A stretch of DNA of 64,000 nucleotides from positions 1,488,001-1,552,000 of the forward strand of contig JACAXG010000124.1 of assembly GCA_018881555.1 (NCBI GenBank), written 5' to 3'. The DNA is from Amblyornis subalaris (Eukaryota; Chordata; Aves; Passeriformes; Ptilonorhynchidae). The translations under genes and the position numbers were made by a program. This document shows, piece after piece, positions 1-13,000 of this stretch. Position 1 is the stretch's first letter; every line of letters begins with the position of its first letter. The notes beneath the pieces were generated by a model. That model did not search any database. It had not been told where the DNA came from and saw only the letters and a program-made list of their open reading frames with translations.

Positions 1-615
1 CCAAGGATTAAGACTGAGAACCAGCCTGTGGTTCTCTGGATCCTCCTTTCCAATGGTATGCAAGAATGAAACAAATACTTCACAAATAAAGTCTGTATTT
101 TAATTAGGAAGCTAATATTTCTAAAATCTACAAGTATAAAAAGAGATTGTTNACAAAATTCATGCAGTTCAAGTTTATTTTATTGATAAACAATAGCAAA
201 CTCAACAGATTATGAAACTGAAACTGCACAGCAGTTAATCAAGAGTCCAAAAACTGACAGTGAAATGCCAGTTACACTCTGGCAAATTTCAAGCCAATAT
301 TGAGAGTAGGGTCTGCTCCTGTTACAGATGACACTCTTTCAGCACCAAAGCACAACAAAGAATATAACCATTTCAAGATTCTCCTGCAACACACATGAAA
401 CGCTGAGTAGTGAAAATCCTCACACTTCAGTCTTTGGCTGTCCCAGCAAATAAACAGCAATTTCATAAGTAGCATGTTGTCCTTGTAGTTTGGGAAAACA
501 GTAAAAGCCACAGGTGAAACACTCCCAAGGACAGATTAAGCCAATTTATTGTTTTCCACTGGCTTTCAAAATAGCTGCTAGATCTAGAGAAGACATTACA
601 TACATACAGACTAGC

Positions 616-637
616 GTGTGTGTATATATATATATAT
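616..637. repeat. TG/TA dinucleotide microsatellite
   Basis: Four GT units run directly into about seven TA units. This is a short compound dinucleotide repeat of the kind that varies in length between individuals. Confidence 0.85.
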
Positions 638-1523
638 TCAGTCTATGCCAAGAAATAGAAATTATTCTGACATCTTGTAATATAGTTCCTAAGAAGGTAC
701 AGAATTGACTCAAACCTACATGGACCAGGATGCACATTGGGTACTTGGCCTCTCCACAGGAAAGAGTTCTTCCAAGGCAATAGAGCATAATCCTTCTGAA
801 GGTTTGTTTTACTCCTATCAGGGTCTGGTCAGAACTGAAGTGGTTCAAGAACACCAGAAATCTATTTTTGTACTCTTCTTTCCTCTCAAAACTACAGCAA
901 TAAAGCTAATTCAGTGCAGTATTTCAATAATTAGTTAACCTTTACTTCTGCAGGCTGATTTGGCAGACTGTCACCATAAAGCACACAGTGCACAACCACA
1001 TGAGCATTCTCAACAGACTGCAGGAAAATATTGACTACTACAGGAAATGAGTTTTAATTAATATCTTGGAGAATCCATTTATTAAGAAGCAGTCCCAGTT
1101 TGTATTTTATGCTCATTCTAGTTAGGACTCCAGGTAAAGCAGCATCCTTATTTCCAGTGAGCATGGTGAAGTCAGAGGCATAAGAGGAATCCCTCTCATT
1201 TACTATGTATTAGTGCTAATACATTTTTCAACATTAATCCTTTGAGCAAATGACACATTGATAGTCTGGGACATTAATGGGATACATTAATTGCTAGTAT
1301 AAGGAAAGAGGATTACTAAAATGCATGCTGGAAACAGAAAATGACATTAAAAATGGCATTTTGGTGAAAGTTCTTCAGGCTATTAAAAAAAATACAAGAT
1401 GATTAGTCAAGGAGAAACTAGAAAGCCCATAAATGAAAAATGCTGAGGGTCAAGGAGAATCTGGGAGAAGGGATTTATGGCTAAAAGTGGAAGAGAATAA
1501 AGCTAGAAACTAAACCCAAAGTT

Positions 1524-1549
1524 AAAGGGAGAGGGGAGGGGGGAAAGGA
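1524..1549 (+). repeat. Polypurine tract
   Basis: Twenty-six consecutive purines with G runs of 3, 4 and 6. It is strongly strand-asymmetric, and could form a triplex or a G-rich structure. No element borders it, so it does not look like a retroviral primer tract. Confidence 0.6.
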
Positions 1550-3705
1550 TGGTATTTCTAATACTACAAACCTTTATTCTTCAGAGGAGAGGGGAGCAAA
1601 GCTAATGTCCAGATATTGCGGATGTTTAAGCACATGGATGATTGTACTAACTTTAGTAATCACGTGGTTATAGCAAAATACTTAATTTCTTAAAAATACA
1701 GCCAAACAGTTGTAAAGGACACACCAACATCTTNGTCAAACAATGAGAAAAGAACTGACTAGTCTTTGCACCATAAGAAGATTACTACAGTCTGTGTGTG
1801 CACAAACAAGGGAATCAAGTCAGAGTGGTGAGGCAACATTGACAGTGTAATCAGTACCAGAATAATGTATCTTATAGTGTTAAAATTCATAAGAAACTGT
1901 TCATAAATGATCCCCAAGGAACAATTCTACTTCCAGAAAGCAGACATTACAGAACATTAGGAAGAGATACTAGAAGAACAACCAAAAATCTAGTTAAGGA
2001 AAAAGTATATAAAATGTGTAAGGAAATTTTGATAGTAAACTCTATAACACAATAGAAAAAATTACCATTAGACTCAGTAATCCAGATATTTTTAAAGCAA
2101 AGACTTTTAAGATGGTTTCCTAAACAACCATTGATTTTCTGTCAGTGGCTATTCTAAAGTTAATATTGGACATTTTTGTAAGCAATATTACCAAGGACAC
2201 ACCGGGGGAATGCAACTTCTGTGTATCCTGTTAGGAAGTCAGACTAATCATTCTTTTTCTACATTCTATTCAGGAAAAAATTATCTTGGGTACATCAATA
2301 CCCAAGGTGAAGAATGAGAAACGTATGACTCATTTTATTTTTAGTAATTACAATTTGTGAATTGCCCCAAGAACTCCTCTTATTTGGTAGTTCCTTGGTA
2401 CTGCAGTTATAATTGACAACACACCCATTCCATGAAAAAAAGTAGTCTTGAATGTTACTGTATCACAGCTGATGTAAGAAAACATAATATACATAGAATT
2501 GCAACTGGAAGCACAGGAAAGCTAAAACAGCACAGAAAGCATTTGGTTCCCCTGGCTGTCCACTCCTAACTACATATTGCAATGAGAAACAGCAAAGGTA
2601 GAAAGGGCACGGAGATGAGGACCTGCACACATGACCGTGATAACATGTACTCTGGTACCACGGTATTGCAAATTTGTGCAAGAATTTGCTGATAAAAAGT
2701 GTGTATAGGTGTGTACACAAAACACAGCAACCTCAGAAGAGTCATTAAGACACTACCCAGTTTCTTCTGCCTTTTGACAGCTTTGTGAACCAGGGAAGAC
2801 AGCAGCACTGAGAGGAATGTTTCCAATGCACAAACCAAAAGGATTGAACTTAGTGTCTTCAGCACAATTTTCTCTCAAAAATTGTCATCCAAAACATAAT
2901 TCTGCATGCCATGGTTGTGCTCCAGATCACATTATTTAGCTTCAAATGTACTTGTGTCAGAGGGATATTTCATTTCTCATGAAAATTTCCAATCATACAC
3001 GGTGTACTTGAGCTGTACCCAAATGTACACTGTAGCCTACAGAGTAACAACCTAGACTGTTCAACTAGTTCACAGTAGGACTGATTATCTGCCTGAAAAA
3101 CAGATGTGCTTCTTCATTCTTACTTGCTAATCCATGCTTTCTTACTTGTTAATCCACAGGTGTCAGAGGAAAATTATGCCAGGGGAAGTCCTGCATGCAA
3201 TGACTAGGAGGATTAACACAACAAAAGCAAACATACATAGTCAGTGAAGCGTAGACTTACTAAGCTGAAAACTTGGGCAAATAACCCATGTTTTCATACC
3301 TCTAAAGCAACTCTCAGAGACCAGTTAAAATTTCATTTTAAAATCAGAATGAAGAATTTCCACATATGTTGAATGACTTGAAGAAAACTTACTGCAGAGT
3401 TTCTACTGGAATTCTGGCAACATCTACCACCAAACCACAACGATAATTTAAGAAATTGAACGTTTTTTACATGGCTTTAGTTAAGTTCTACTCCAAGCAG
3501 AATTCTTCTTTCAAATCTCCATGGTTTTCAGCCTATATCTCCATCTCTGTAGAAGTGGAATGGAGCTATATTACTTAAGAAGAAGTTTTGCATTAGTTAT
3601 ATTGGAACACATCTAGAAAGGATTTTACTACCTTGTATTGAAGAACTTATTAACTCTTTAAAAAAGGGGTTTAGATCTAATTCTATTGCAGCAAGTATAG
3701 AAGCT

Positions 3706-3730
3706 GGGGGGGGGGGGTGTGGAGGGAGGG
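3706..3730 (+). repeat. G12 run with flanking G triplets
   Basis: Twelve consecutive G residues (3,706-3,717) are followed within 13 bases by two GGG triplets (3,724-3,726 and 3,728-3,730). This satisfies the usual G-quadruplex pattern of four G tracts with short loops. The exact run length may be a sequencing or assembly uncertainty. Confidence 0.7.
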
Positions 3731-6700
3731 TCTGGAGAACAAACATGTTAAGTTGCTGTGGGGTTTTTTTAATACTTNGATTGTAATACCTGAGACAGGA
3801 GGTAAGCAATATGGGAGTTAGTGATGAAAGCCTACGGAAATCAGTGAAGCACTTTGTACCATCTGAGAGTCTAACTTCTCCACTGTAGCTTGTAGAAGAT
3901 AGACCAAGTCTGCCCTGCAATGAACCCAAACACTTCTCAGCAGCTAAACAGTATTTTAAAACAATTAAATCGAGATTTTACTATCTAAAAAAAATNAAAA
4001 ATCTGTAAGAGCCTAAAGCGAGTTTATCATTTGCCTAATCTGAACGGATGCAGTGAAAGACTAGCAAGACAGATGTTTGCAGGGAAATCCCCTAAGCTAC
4101 CTCAGACATGATTCTAACTGAATTGCAAACATTCCATTTCAGAAAACCTGCTCCAGACTGTATAATTTAAACAATATCATATGTGAAGCAACAGGGACGT
4201 GAAGGCAGAGAGGTTTTAAAACCTTGGGAGAGGTTTAATCCTCTTCATGGGTTTCAGTACTGTCACACATTCCAGGCAAGACGTCTACAAATCCTGGCTG
4301 CTTTATCCCAGTACATGGAAACTATTAGTCAAAGTTTACCTGGGGATCTATCACTGCAACTAAAAGCGGTATCTGTATATCCTGTCATAACATTTCCTGA
4401 TGAATTATGGACATTTCTCACATAGCACATCTTTGACATATTCTGCTACACATAGCTGTACTTTTTCTATCATTAATTTACTTTTTATTAAAGAAGAAAA
4501 ATAACCCTCACCATTTCCTTGTTCTGCCACATAGATCTTCTAGAGAACTCANTGAAGAACAAATGAACATTGAAGAAAAAATGTAATAGAGAAAAGTCTT
4601 TGTCAGGAAATTAAGGCTTGTGTAGGAAGCAGAGTATTCTAAAGGACTTAATTATTTTTATTTACAGACCAAATTAAGCAACTAGATGGAACCTGAAGTC
4701 AGTTATGCACCTTGGCTTTTTTTTAAGGCAGAAAAAAATTCGCAGTTCAACCATTGTATCTGCTGTTTTAACCACAGGATATACCTATTTATAGAAAAAC
4801 TGAAATATTATAATATAGATTTGTGCAGTAACAGGAGTATATAAAGCAAATGTTATGAGTACCACATACTAATTTAATTACTAGATGCACTTGAAACCCT
4901 GATACCTGGGAAGCCAGACCTAGTATATATAAAACACAGCAGCCTTAGTCCTCAATCCTATAGACTTCCACACAGTTTGATACCTGCACCCCGCAGGTTA
5001 ATTTGCAGCACAAGCAGCTTATTGCATTATATGTTGTTAAGAGCCATGCTATTGAGAAGGTCTAATGGAATCAAAGGCATTGTAAACTCACCAGCTGGTC
5101 TGACAATTTTGGTAGCAATTTTAAAATATTTTCAATTATATTTAAAATTACATATTTCCCTATAAAGTATAGCTGTTCATCTAAAAAAAAAATCTGATAT
5201 TTACTGAGAGTAGTTGGAAAAGTAAACACTAGAAAGAGAAAGTACAGGGCAGGGCCTGACATTACTTTTAGTGCAGGCTCTTATCCGTGTTAGAAAAAGG
5301 ATGTAGGCTTTTTAACTGAAAGCAGACTTCTTTTCCCTCCAGAAAGATAAAACAATTCTTTCAGCCAAAAAATTNGAAAACTCGAAGAAACTGAAATGGT
5401 CATATCTAAGATGCATTGTGAAAGAAGATCAAACTCAGGCTAGTTAAATATTAGCCACAAGTTAAATTTTTCCATTCATTTTAGACCTAAATTCTGGTGC
5501 ACTGATACTCTCTGTGGCCTCTCTAAAAGACTCAGAATAAATGAGCTCATTGTGAGTATCATCTTACCCAGATTTAAAGGATATCATAGTTACAGAGAAA
5601 GCTGTATATTTGCACTCCCATCTGTGACAAGCCTGAGATTCTGTGCTTTAATTTTTAAAGAACTATATAGGGCTTCTCCTGGAAGAGGATTCATGGAATT
5701 ACAATTATCTCTTTTATTGAATTCCACACGCAAGGCAATTCCAACCAGTGTTCACAGGTGAACATTCAGGTAAGAATTACAATGCAAGTGACACAGTAAC
5801 TCAAACCTCTTCAAAAACAAGTGGTTTTATTTCCCCATTAAGTAAGAATTATCAGAACTGCTTGCAAAATGTTCTCGCACTTTTTATTCCCGTGAACTCT
5901 AGTAGCTTCCATCATTTTAAAGGAGAAGCAGCATAACTTGATACCCATGTAATTATTCTCTTTCCCTCAGGTGGTCTTCACTTGCTTGCCTGCCTGCCTG
6001 TGCTCACTCAGAGACTTTTATGTGAAGATAAGGATCCTCTTTGATCTCCAGCTACCTCCTTGGGGGCCTAAGACATTCTTTTCTCTATGGAACCACCCCG
6101 GTAATTTTGTTCCCACTGACAGTACAACTGCAGTCTCCTCAAGAAACTTTATCTTTGTTATTTTTTTCTTACTCAAAATTTGCACTGGGCTATATTTCAT
6201 TTTATTATTTAAAGGTTACAGAAAATAAATTCATATTAAGGTTATGAGAATGGAAAGTGATGTATTTATGTACAGCAATATTGTTTCAGACACTGGTATC
6301 TTACCAGTGCAAGTCTTCATAGAGGCAAAAGAGACAGCATACATAGTGTGAGAATGTGTGCCTGTGTTCTGGTTCTCAGATCTCTGCATGCTCAAAGTGT
6401 CTTACTGGGTTTCCTGAAAAAAGCAATCCGCAACTTTAGTATTTAACTCTCTAGGTTAATAAAATTTTCCCAAGTGTTTTACTTTGGGTGGGAGGTACAG
6501 CTGGGGAGGAGAATAACATTTAGAAAAACATTTTCACTGCTGACTCCTTCACTCAGTTCTAGTCCCAAGAAAAAATTCCATATGGTACGTACCTGATGAT
6601 TTTCAAATAATTTGGTGCAATTCAAATAATTTCGTTCACTCTAAGTCTATACCTGTAATAATTGGTATTCTATCACAGACAAAGCATAACATTAAACAAA

Positions 6701-9700
6701 GATAAAAGTAGCCTGACAGCTGCACAAAGACCTAATTAGGAACCTTAAAGTTTACTTTAAACCATGCAATTGATGGAGAAATTTATTAATCAGATAGCAT
6801 CTTCATAATATCCTCACAACACTTTCAAAGTCAATTACTGTCACATTTATTTCAGATCATTCAAGAGATGTCATTTTCTCTACTTTCTTAAAAACATCTA
6901 TTATCAAGGCCACAGTTCAGTTTTATAATTCATTAGCAGATCCTTGGAACTGATGCCTGGCAAGCCTTTCGCAACTGTGGGGTTTTTTTAGTTCTTGTAA
7001 ATAATTGCTGTTTCTATTAAATTTAAACTCCACACTCTTATTTTCAATCATCTCCAAATAATTAACCATGTCAAGAACTTGACAACTGTATACCTGCTGA
7101 TTTTAAAATGCCATGCTTATTTCAATCTTTTTGTAAAACCTTTTCTACAGTTCTCTAAAGAGCCCCTTGCACTGGCACTACCTTTAAAAACCTGGTCTGT
7201 GACATCAGCACACTGGGACTAACTTGGGGTGTGTTTTCTGATGCATTCTTGAAGAATCGGAAGGAACTCCATAGAGCATAACAGAAATTACTTTCATTAT
7301 TTTGGACAGAAAGAGGATTCCCCTATGGCCCTAAGAAAATACTTTGTAGGACTAGAGAAAAGTTCCTGTAAATAAAGGACAACCTCCAAAGAGTGGCCTG
7401 GTATACTGCAAAAAGCCTACTCAGCTATATAAAAAGAAAACACCAGACTTAAATCCATTTAAAACGTGATCTAACCTAGTTAGGCTCAATGAACTCATGG
7501 TCTTTGCACAAATATTTACATTTTCTAATCCTAAAGACATTTCTTTTCCCTGTGGCTGCATAAAACTCTCAAAGAAAAGCTCACAATTTTCAATCAAAAT
7601 TATGCAATCATCAAACTGAGCTACCACAGCATCCTATCCTACTCTTCTACTCTGTCCTGTCCTTTCCCATTCAGTATAGTTAGACTCTATTCTACCTTGT
7701 TTCACACCAGTATCACTCTGATTTTGTCACCTCTAGAACTGCAGGACTGCCATAGCATAAGAAGTGACATTGACTACATCATATTTGACATCAATTAAAG
7801 TAAAAAGAGAAAAACCTGTAATGGTTTCCTTTTGAATACTCACTCCTCCTTCTATAATCCCTCAAATTTTTGGTTGAGAGAGAGAAAAGGTCAGTCAACA
7901 GGGAGACTCTTTTTNAGACAACAGATTCATCTTCTAGATCCCTAAATCTGAAATAGTTTTAGGAAGCAGTTGTAACTGCTAATGATAAAAGGTTTTGACA
8001 TGATTGGCCCACTGTTCCCATAGGACAAAAACCATTTTGAATAGTTCATCAAAATCCTCTACTACTTGAACCTACTTCAGATAATAGGATATTATGACTT
8101 TAAAGGCAGATATTGTCAAGGAACACAGGAATATGGCAAGATTTAATTATGCCCTTACAATATTTTAAATGCATTAAATGGGCTATATAGGCTGGATCCA
8201 AAGATTACAGTATTCTATGAAAGACTCCTATTGACATGAAAGGTGCTATGAAGCAATTATGCAGTTACTTGAAATTCTTTTTCTATTTGCAAAGCCATTC
8301 AGCAGATCTGTCACTTGCAAACTGTCAGCTCACTGTGCAAGGAGCAGGAGTTCAGAATTAATATATTTTTATAATAACATAGTCACACAGGAAACAGACG
8401 TTATTTCTGCTGTGAAAGACATCCACAAAAGAGTTTTGATAACTTTGAAAGACATTTGCCATGAATGTACCATGAAAGTGTGGCAGCAAGAAAAACAGAA
8501 CTTAGAGATTAATTAAGAAACTACAACGTTATAAACCCAAGAGAAAGCAAGCTGGCATATGTTCAATAGCCGCAATCAAAACTGTAAAATAAGAAATCTG
8601 CAAGTATGAGCAGTCAGGTGTTCTTTCTAATTTTGAACCCAAAAATCAGAATACTGCATTATTAAATATATGACTGTGCCACCAGACATTTTCAGCTAAA
8701 TAACTTTACAGGAACATTTTATTAAATTTGCAAGATATAATTGTCAAAAGTATCCTTCGCTATTCTCTAACTGCATGCTGACCAAATTCCCTATTCATCT
8801 CAATGGAATAGCAGCATCATATTGCATTATAGCAATGGTTCCATTAACTTTCAATATGCAATATGCTTGATGCAGACATGAGAAGAGGGATGGTTTTTGA
8901 AAATCTGAAACTATTCAACAACTGAGAGAAACTGAAAATTATATTTCATGAAGACAAACTGACAAGGCATTTTGGTGAGCTCAAATTTTCCTCCCAATGT
9001 CAGGTATATTCTGATGATAACATTCAGCTGCAAAATGTTTTGATTGAAGTAAAAGCCTTATTTAATCTGCTACAAATGGAATATTACTTCTTTATCTGTC
9101 CTTGTACTCCATCTAAAACAAATTACTACACTTCACATTATCTTTGGAAATTTAAGTAAAAGCAAACAGAAGTACAAAGAGAATTTTCTCGCAGTGTATC
9201 AAACAATAGAGCATGGATATCTAAACACCAGGTCTGTAAAACTGCCCAGCAGCTGTCATTTATGCACCAGAACCCGATCTCTTTGCCAGGCATGGTACCT
9301 TAAGGCTTGCTCCTTACTTAAACNCGTGTAAGGACTTAAAGATCACAGTTGCCTGACTCCCGCTTTGCCGAGCTGTGTAAAGAAGCAACTGCTCATCTGC
9401 GACCACAGGAACCCAGCCTCCCCCAAATATGCCTCCAAGGATTCCTGGAACTTGGACTGTAAGCTAAGCCACCATGATAAGAGAAAGGTGGTGCTATTTT
9501 CCAGGTGTTACCTGAGGCCTAGGAGGAGATAAACAAAGCTGGGGTAGAAGAATGTGTCACTGACAAGGGACACAAGACTACAAAAGGAAGGCCAACTCAA
9601 CAACCGTGGCAGAAACAGCTCTGACTGAGTAAAAGGGAATTCTGGCAGGGGGACATTGCAGACCACCAACTCAAGAAACCCACTGATTCAAAAGAACTAA

Positions 9701-9788
9701 TCAGCATTAGACGCAAGGGAATTGTTTAACCAATAAAGTGAGAGAACTGTGTAGCCAACGTGCATTAATTCCTTTGTTTGCAAAAACG

Positions 9789-9794
9789 TATAAA
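9789..9794 (+). promoter_or_regulatory. TATA box of the LTR
   Basis: TATAAA lies 176 bases before the AATAAA signal of the same element, the arrangement expected for an LTR promoter. Whether it still drives transcription cannot be told from sequence. Confidence 0.55.
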
Positions 9795-9964
9795 GTTTTG
9801 AACAACCTGGAAACACCCACCACCAAGACACCCAGGGTGAAGAAGACCCAGTAGGATGCCACTGGATCCATGGGTGGTGACTATCTTCTGCTTGATCTCT
9901 CTCTCTCCCCCCGCTTCCTCATTTTCTATTTCTTTCTATTTCTCTACCTCACATTTTACCGTTA

Positions 9965-9970
9965 AATAAA
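9965..9970 (+). promoter_or_regulatory. Polyadenylation signal of the LTR
   Basis: AATAAA about 80 bases before the presumed LTR 3' end, following a CT-rich stretch. The position fits the R/U5 part of a retroviral LTR. Confidence 0.55.
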
Positions 9971-10050
9971 ATCCGTACTATTGACTGGCATATGGATTTG
10001 TTTGCACCTTAATTCAGGCAGCAGCATCTCTCAATAACTGGATCTTAACA

Positions 10051-13000
10051 AAGGGCTTGCTGATAACTTCATATTCACTTCAGATAACTTGTCAAGGGGC
10101 AGTCAATAGTGGCAGATTATTTATGCACAGTTTTCCTGAATTTAGTAACTTAGGCAAAAGGACTTCCTTTTATTCTTTCACCTATCTCTATTTCATTCAG
10201 GCCCTGTGGCTGCTTTGCTGGGCATCCCAGCTTCCTCCTACTTCCACAGTAAAAAGAAAGGCAGCCAGAAAACAAATATGTAGTTACACAAGCAGATCTC
10301 ATAATCACAAGTCAGCAACAAAAATTGTGAAAGTAAACATGACTTTATATATTTCAGCCATTCTAAAAAAATTTTTGTGTTTGCTTCTCTAACTGGCAGT
10401 TTGGTGGCTGAATCTAATTTTCAGTGACTCCAACAGATAACACAGAACCTCTTGTAAATGAATGGCCATTTGGAGGCACATCATGATAAACTTCTCAGTG
10501 CTACATTCTGTAGCACTATTACACTAAGTTAAGTGCTGAATAATCTGTCAAGGAAAAGAAACAACTCAAAAAATATTTCTAAATTTGGCTGTTGCACTGA
10601 TATTTAGAAGATGTTAGACAGAAAAAAAATAGTAGGAAAAACACCGAGCAATATTCATAGTAACACAGGTAGTACATTCACAGCAACACAAATCAAGCCT
10701 TAGGAGTTATTAACCACCATCATTGCCAATCACTTCTGCAAGAGTATGTCTTTATTTAAGATGCTGCATTGAATATATGACCTAGTAAGAGAGACCAAAA
10801 CACCTCCTTTTGTCAGAAGGCTTACACTTTTCCTTTCAATGAAAGATCCTAGAAAGAGTATAATGAATAAAAGAACAATTTGCATGCAACTCACCATCTG
10901 AAGTTCCTTTCAATAGTTAAAAAAACATTATCAAAAGAATCTTGGTATACTAGGCATATAAATATAGTCCTGTAAAGCATTGACAGCTTTAATAACTTCA
11001 AACTTCAGGCAAAAGAGGTTCCAAAATCTCACTGGGAACATTTGAAACATTGCATCATAAGACATTTGTAGAAAATTTAATTTCAAATTATATTTAGTTT
11101 TCCCTTTGTGAATGGTTAGACACTTATCTGAGAAAAATTATTCTGATTTAAGCATAAGAACTATATCATAGGAAAGAAGTGTATCATAAAATTAAACTTA
11201 ATTTCTGTTCAGCTGTCAAATAGTTCCACTGATTTCAGCAAGATTATTCATCTGCTTAGATTTAGGGAGATATCTTGCTCCTTACGGAAGCAGTGTATTA
11301 GTCACTGTCTCTCTTCTCACAGGAACGGAGGAAAGAGAAAATGTGCTGTAGTACGTAGTCAAAACAGGAGCAGATGCCATCTTTGACATGGCTTGACTTT
11401 GTTTTTAAGTTGAATACATTTTAGTTTGCATGCTTCTAATGCTGAGTTTGTCTCAAACATGGAATTTGAAAGTACAAATTTCACACTGTTAAGAAAAGTG
11501 GGAGAGCAGTATTTTAATATCATACTTTTAGAATACTCACTGTAATTTTGCAATTGCAGTAATAAAAGTTCTCCTGTTACCAGTTACTCCTAAATAGGAG
11601 CTCACACTACAGAGCAAATTGCTAGATTGTTGAAATCTCTTCTGCGTGGTTTCATTAAATAACTGAAATGTTTTCCAGTGCTTTTTTAACCAAACCTCTC
11701 AAAGTTTTCTCATATCCATATATAGTGCAATTACCACACTGACAAGTTCATTAAAAATAATGAAGAACACTGAGTTAAAGTCTTGAATTGTTTTCAAAGT
11801 ATTTTTAGCGATAGTTTTAAAAGCATAGCAGATCATTCTCATTAATACGGATAATGATGTGGAGAATTTTGTTTACTCTTTAAAAATATAAAATAGCCCA
11901 AATCATACCACACTCAAATGAGGGCAAAATCTTTTGTAGAAGTTATATAAAGTGCACAAAAGAGGACCAATTTCATATCAGCATTTACCAAGTTGGACAC
12001 TAAATGTTAGGCAAATAAATGTTTGTCCAAGATAACAGAAATATGGGCTTATAAGTCATCATTTTTAGGAGCTGGCAGAAAGTTTCTCAGCAAAAGCTTT
12101 TTTAACTCAGGTCCTTTTTCACTGTCCAAGAGAAGGTTGCACACTGGTTATCACTTGACACAGAATTATGTGAAGAAAAAGATCTGTTACTGAAGGTATA
12201 TGACATATTTAGCATTTGCTGACAAGGACNTAAAAACTACTAATTGCAAGCTGGAGCTTGCTGAGTTAAACTTCAAAAAGTGTAAACTTTCCAAATGAAT
12301 GGTGAAAAATTATTAAATACTGAAACAGCTGACCTCAGATGGTGCATTTACNATTTTTAAAGAAGAATTTTAACTTTTTCTTCCACTAAGAGTCATGCTT
12401 GGATCCAGCCTTCCTGGGATAGCCTTTGGCCAGCTGCTTGGGCAAGGAATCGCAATTCCAATCTCTGCCCTAATACTATTGTGTCACTTTGAATAGCTGT
12501 TCATTTTATCCAAAATGGTCATGACCTTATAGGTTGTTAAGACAATTATAATAAATATTTTATAAAGTCTTGACCAAGGCATGGGGTTATTTTCTGATTT
12601 CTCTCCTCTCCCAAAAATAACCTTTACTAAAGGACTGCTGGGAGCGTAACCTTTTCCCCACAACCATAAGCAGCTCACTACAGCTTCAACAAGAATACTG
12701 AAGCAACTGGCTGTCTGTAATAATCTAGAGAGCTTTCCTTCCTGTGATTAAATTTTGCTCATATATTAATATGCAAGTGAGAAGGAGGTCATCTTATCTC
12801 TCTTCTACTATAGCAGTGTAGCAGTATATAGAAAAGAGGTACCTTTGGCAGTCCTTCGGCTCCCTCAAATACCAGGTCTCAATAANATTAGCATCCCTAG
12901 TAACGTCCCATCATCTCATTATGGATTGCCACTACTTCTAGATCCAAACAGACCAGTTTTATTAGCCTACCAGAGCCAGGGCTGGCGTGAAATGAACAGT

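Larger units (their letters stand above)
1..9307. other. Non-coding AT-rich sequence, no gene recognised
   Basis: No coding exon, RNA gene or transposon was recognised here. The open frames are short (at most about 110 codons), overlap on opposite strands and have no recognisable motif. One of them, 4,183-4,425 on the plus strand (80 codons from an ATG), matches no family I know. The only visible structure is simple sequence: a TG/TA microsatellite near 616, a polypurine tract near 1,524 and a 12-G run near 3,706. It could be intergenic or intronic. Confidence 0.7.
9308..10050 (+). mobile_element. LTR of an avian endogenous retrovirus (solo, approximate left edge)
   Basis: The block is richer in G and C than its flanks and has the order of an LTR: a U3-like part, a TATA box (9,789-9,794), an R/U5-like part with a long CT-rich tract (about 9,893-9,960), an AATAAA signal (9,965-9,970) and a 3' end reading TTAACA at 10,050. 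No gag, pol or env reading frame follows, so it is solo or the remnant of a deleted provirus. The right edge is fairly clear. The left edge is not. A start at 9,308 gives a TG start and similar flanks (AAGGCT before, AAGGGC after). A start at 9,506 gives matching TGTTA and TAACA ends but poorer flanks. The CT-rich and purine segments resemble those of the element near 52.2 kb. The family could not be named with certainty. Confidence 0.65.
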
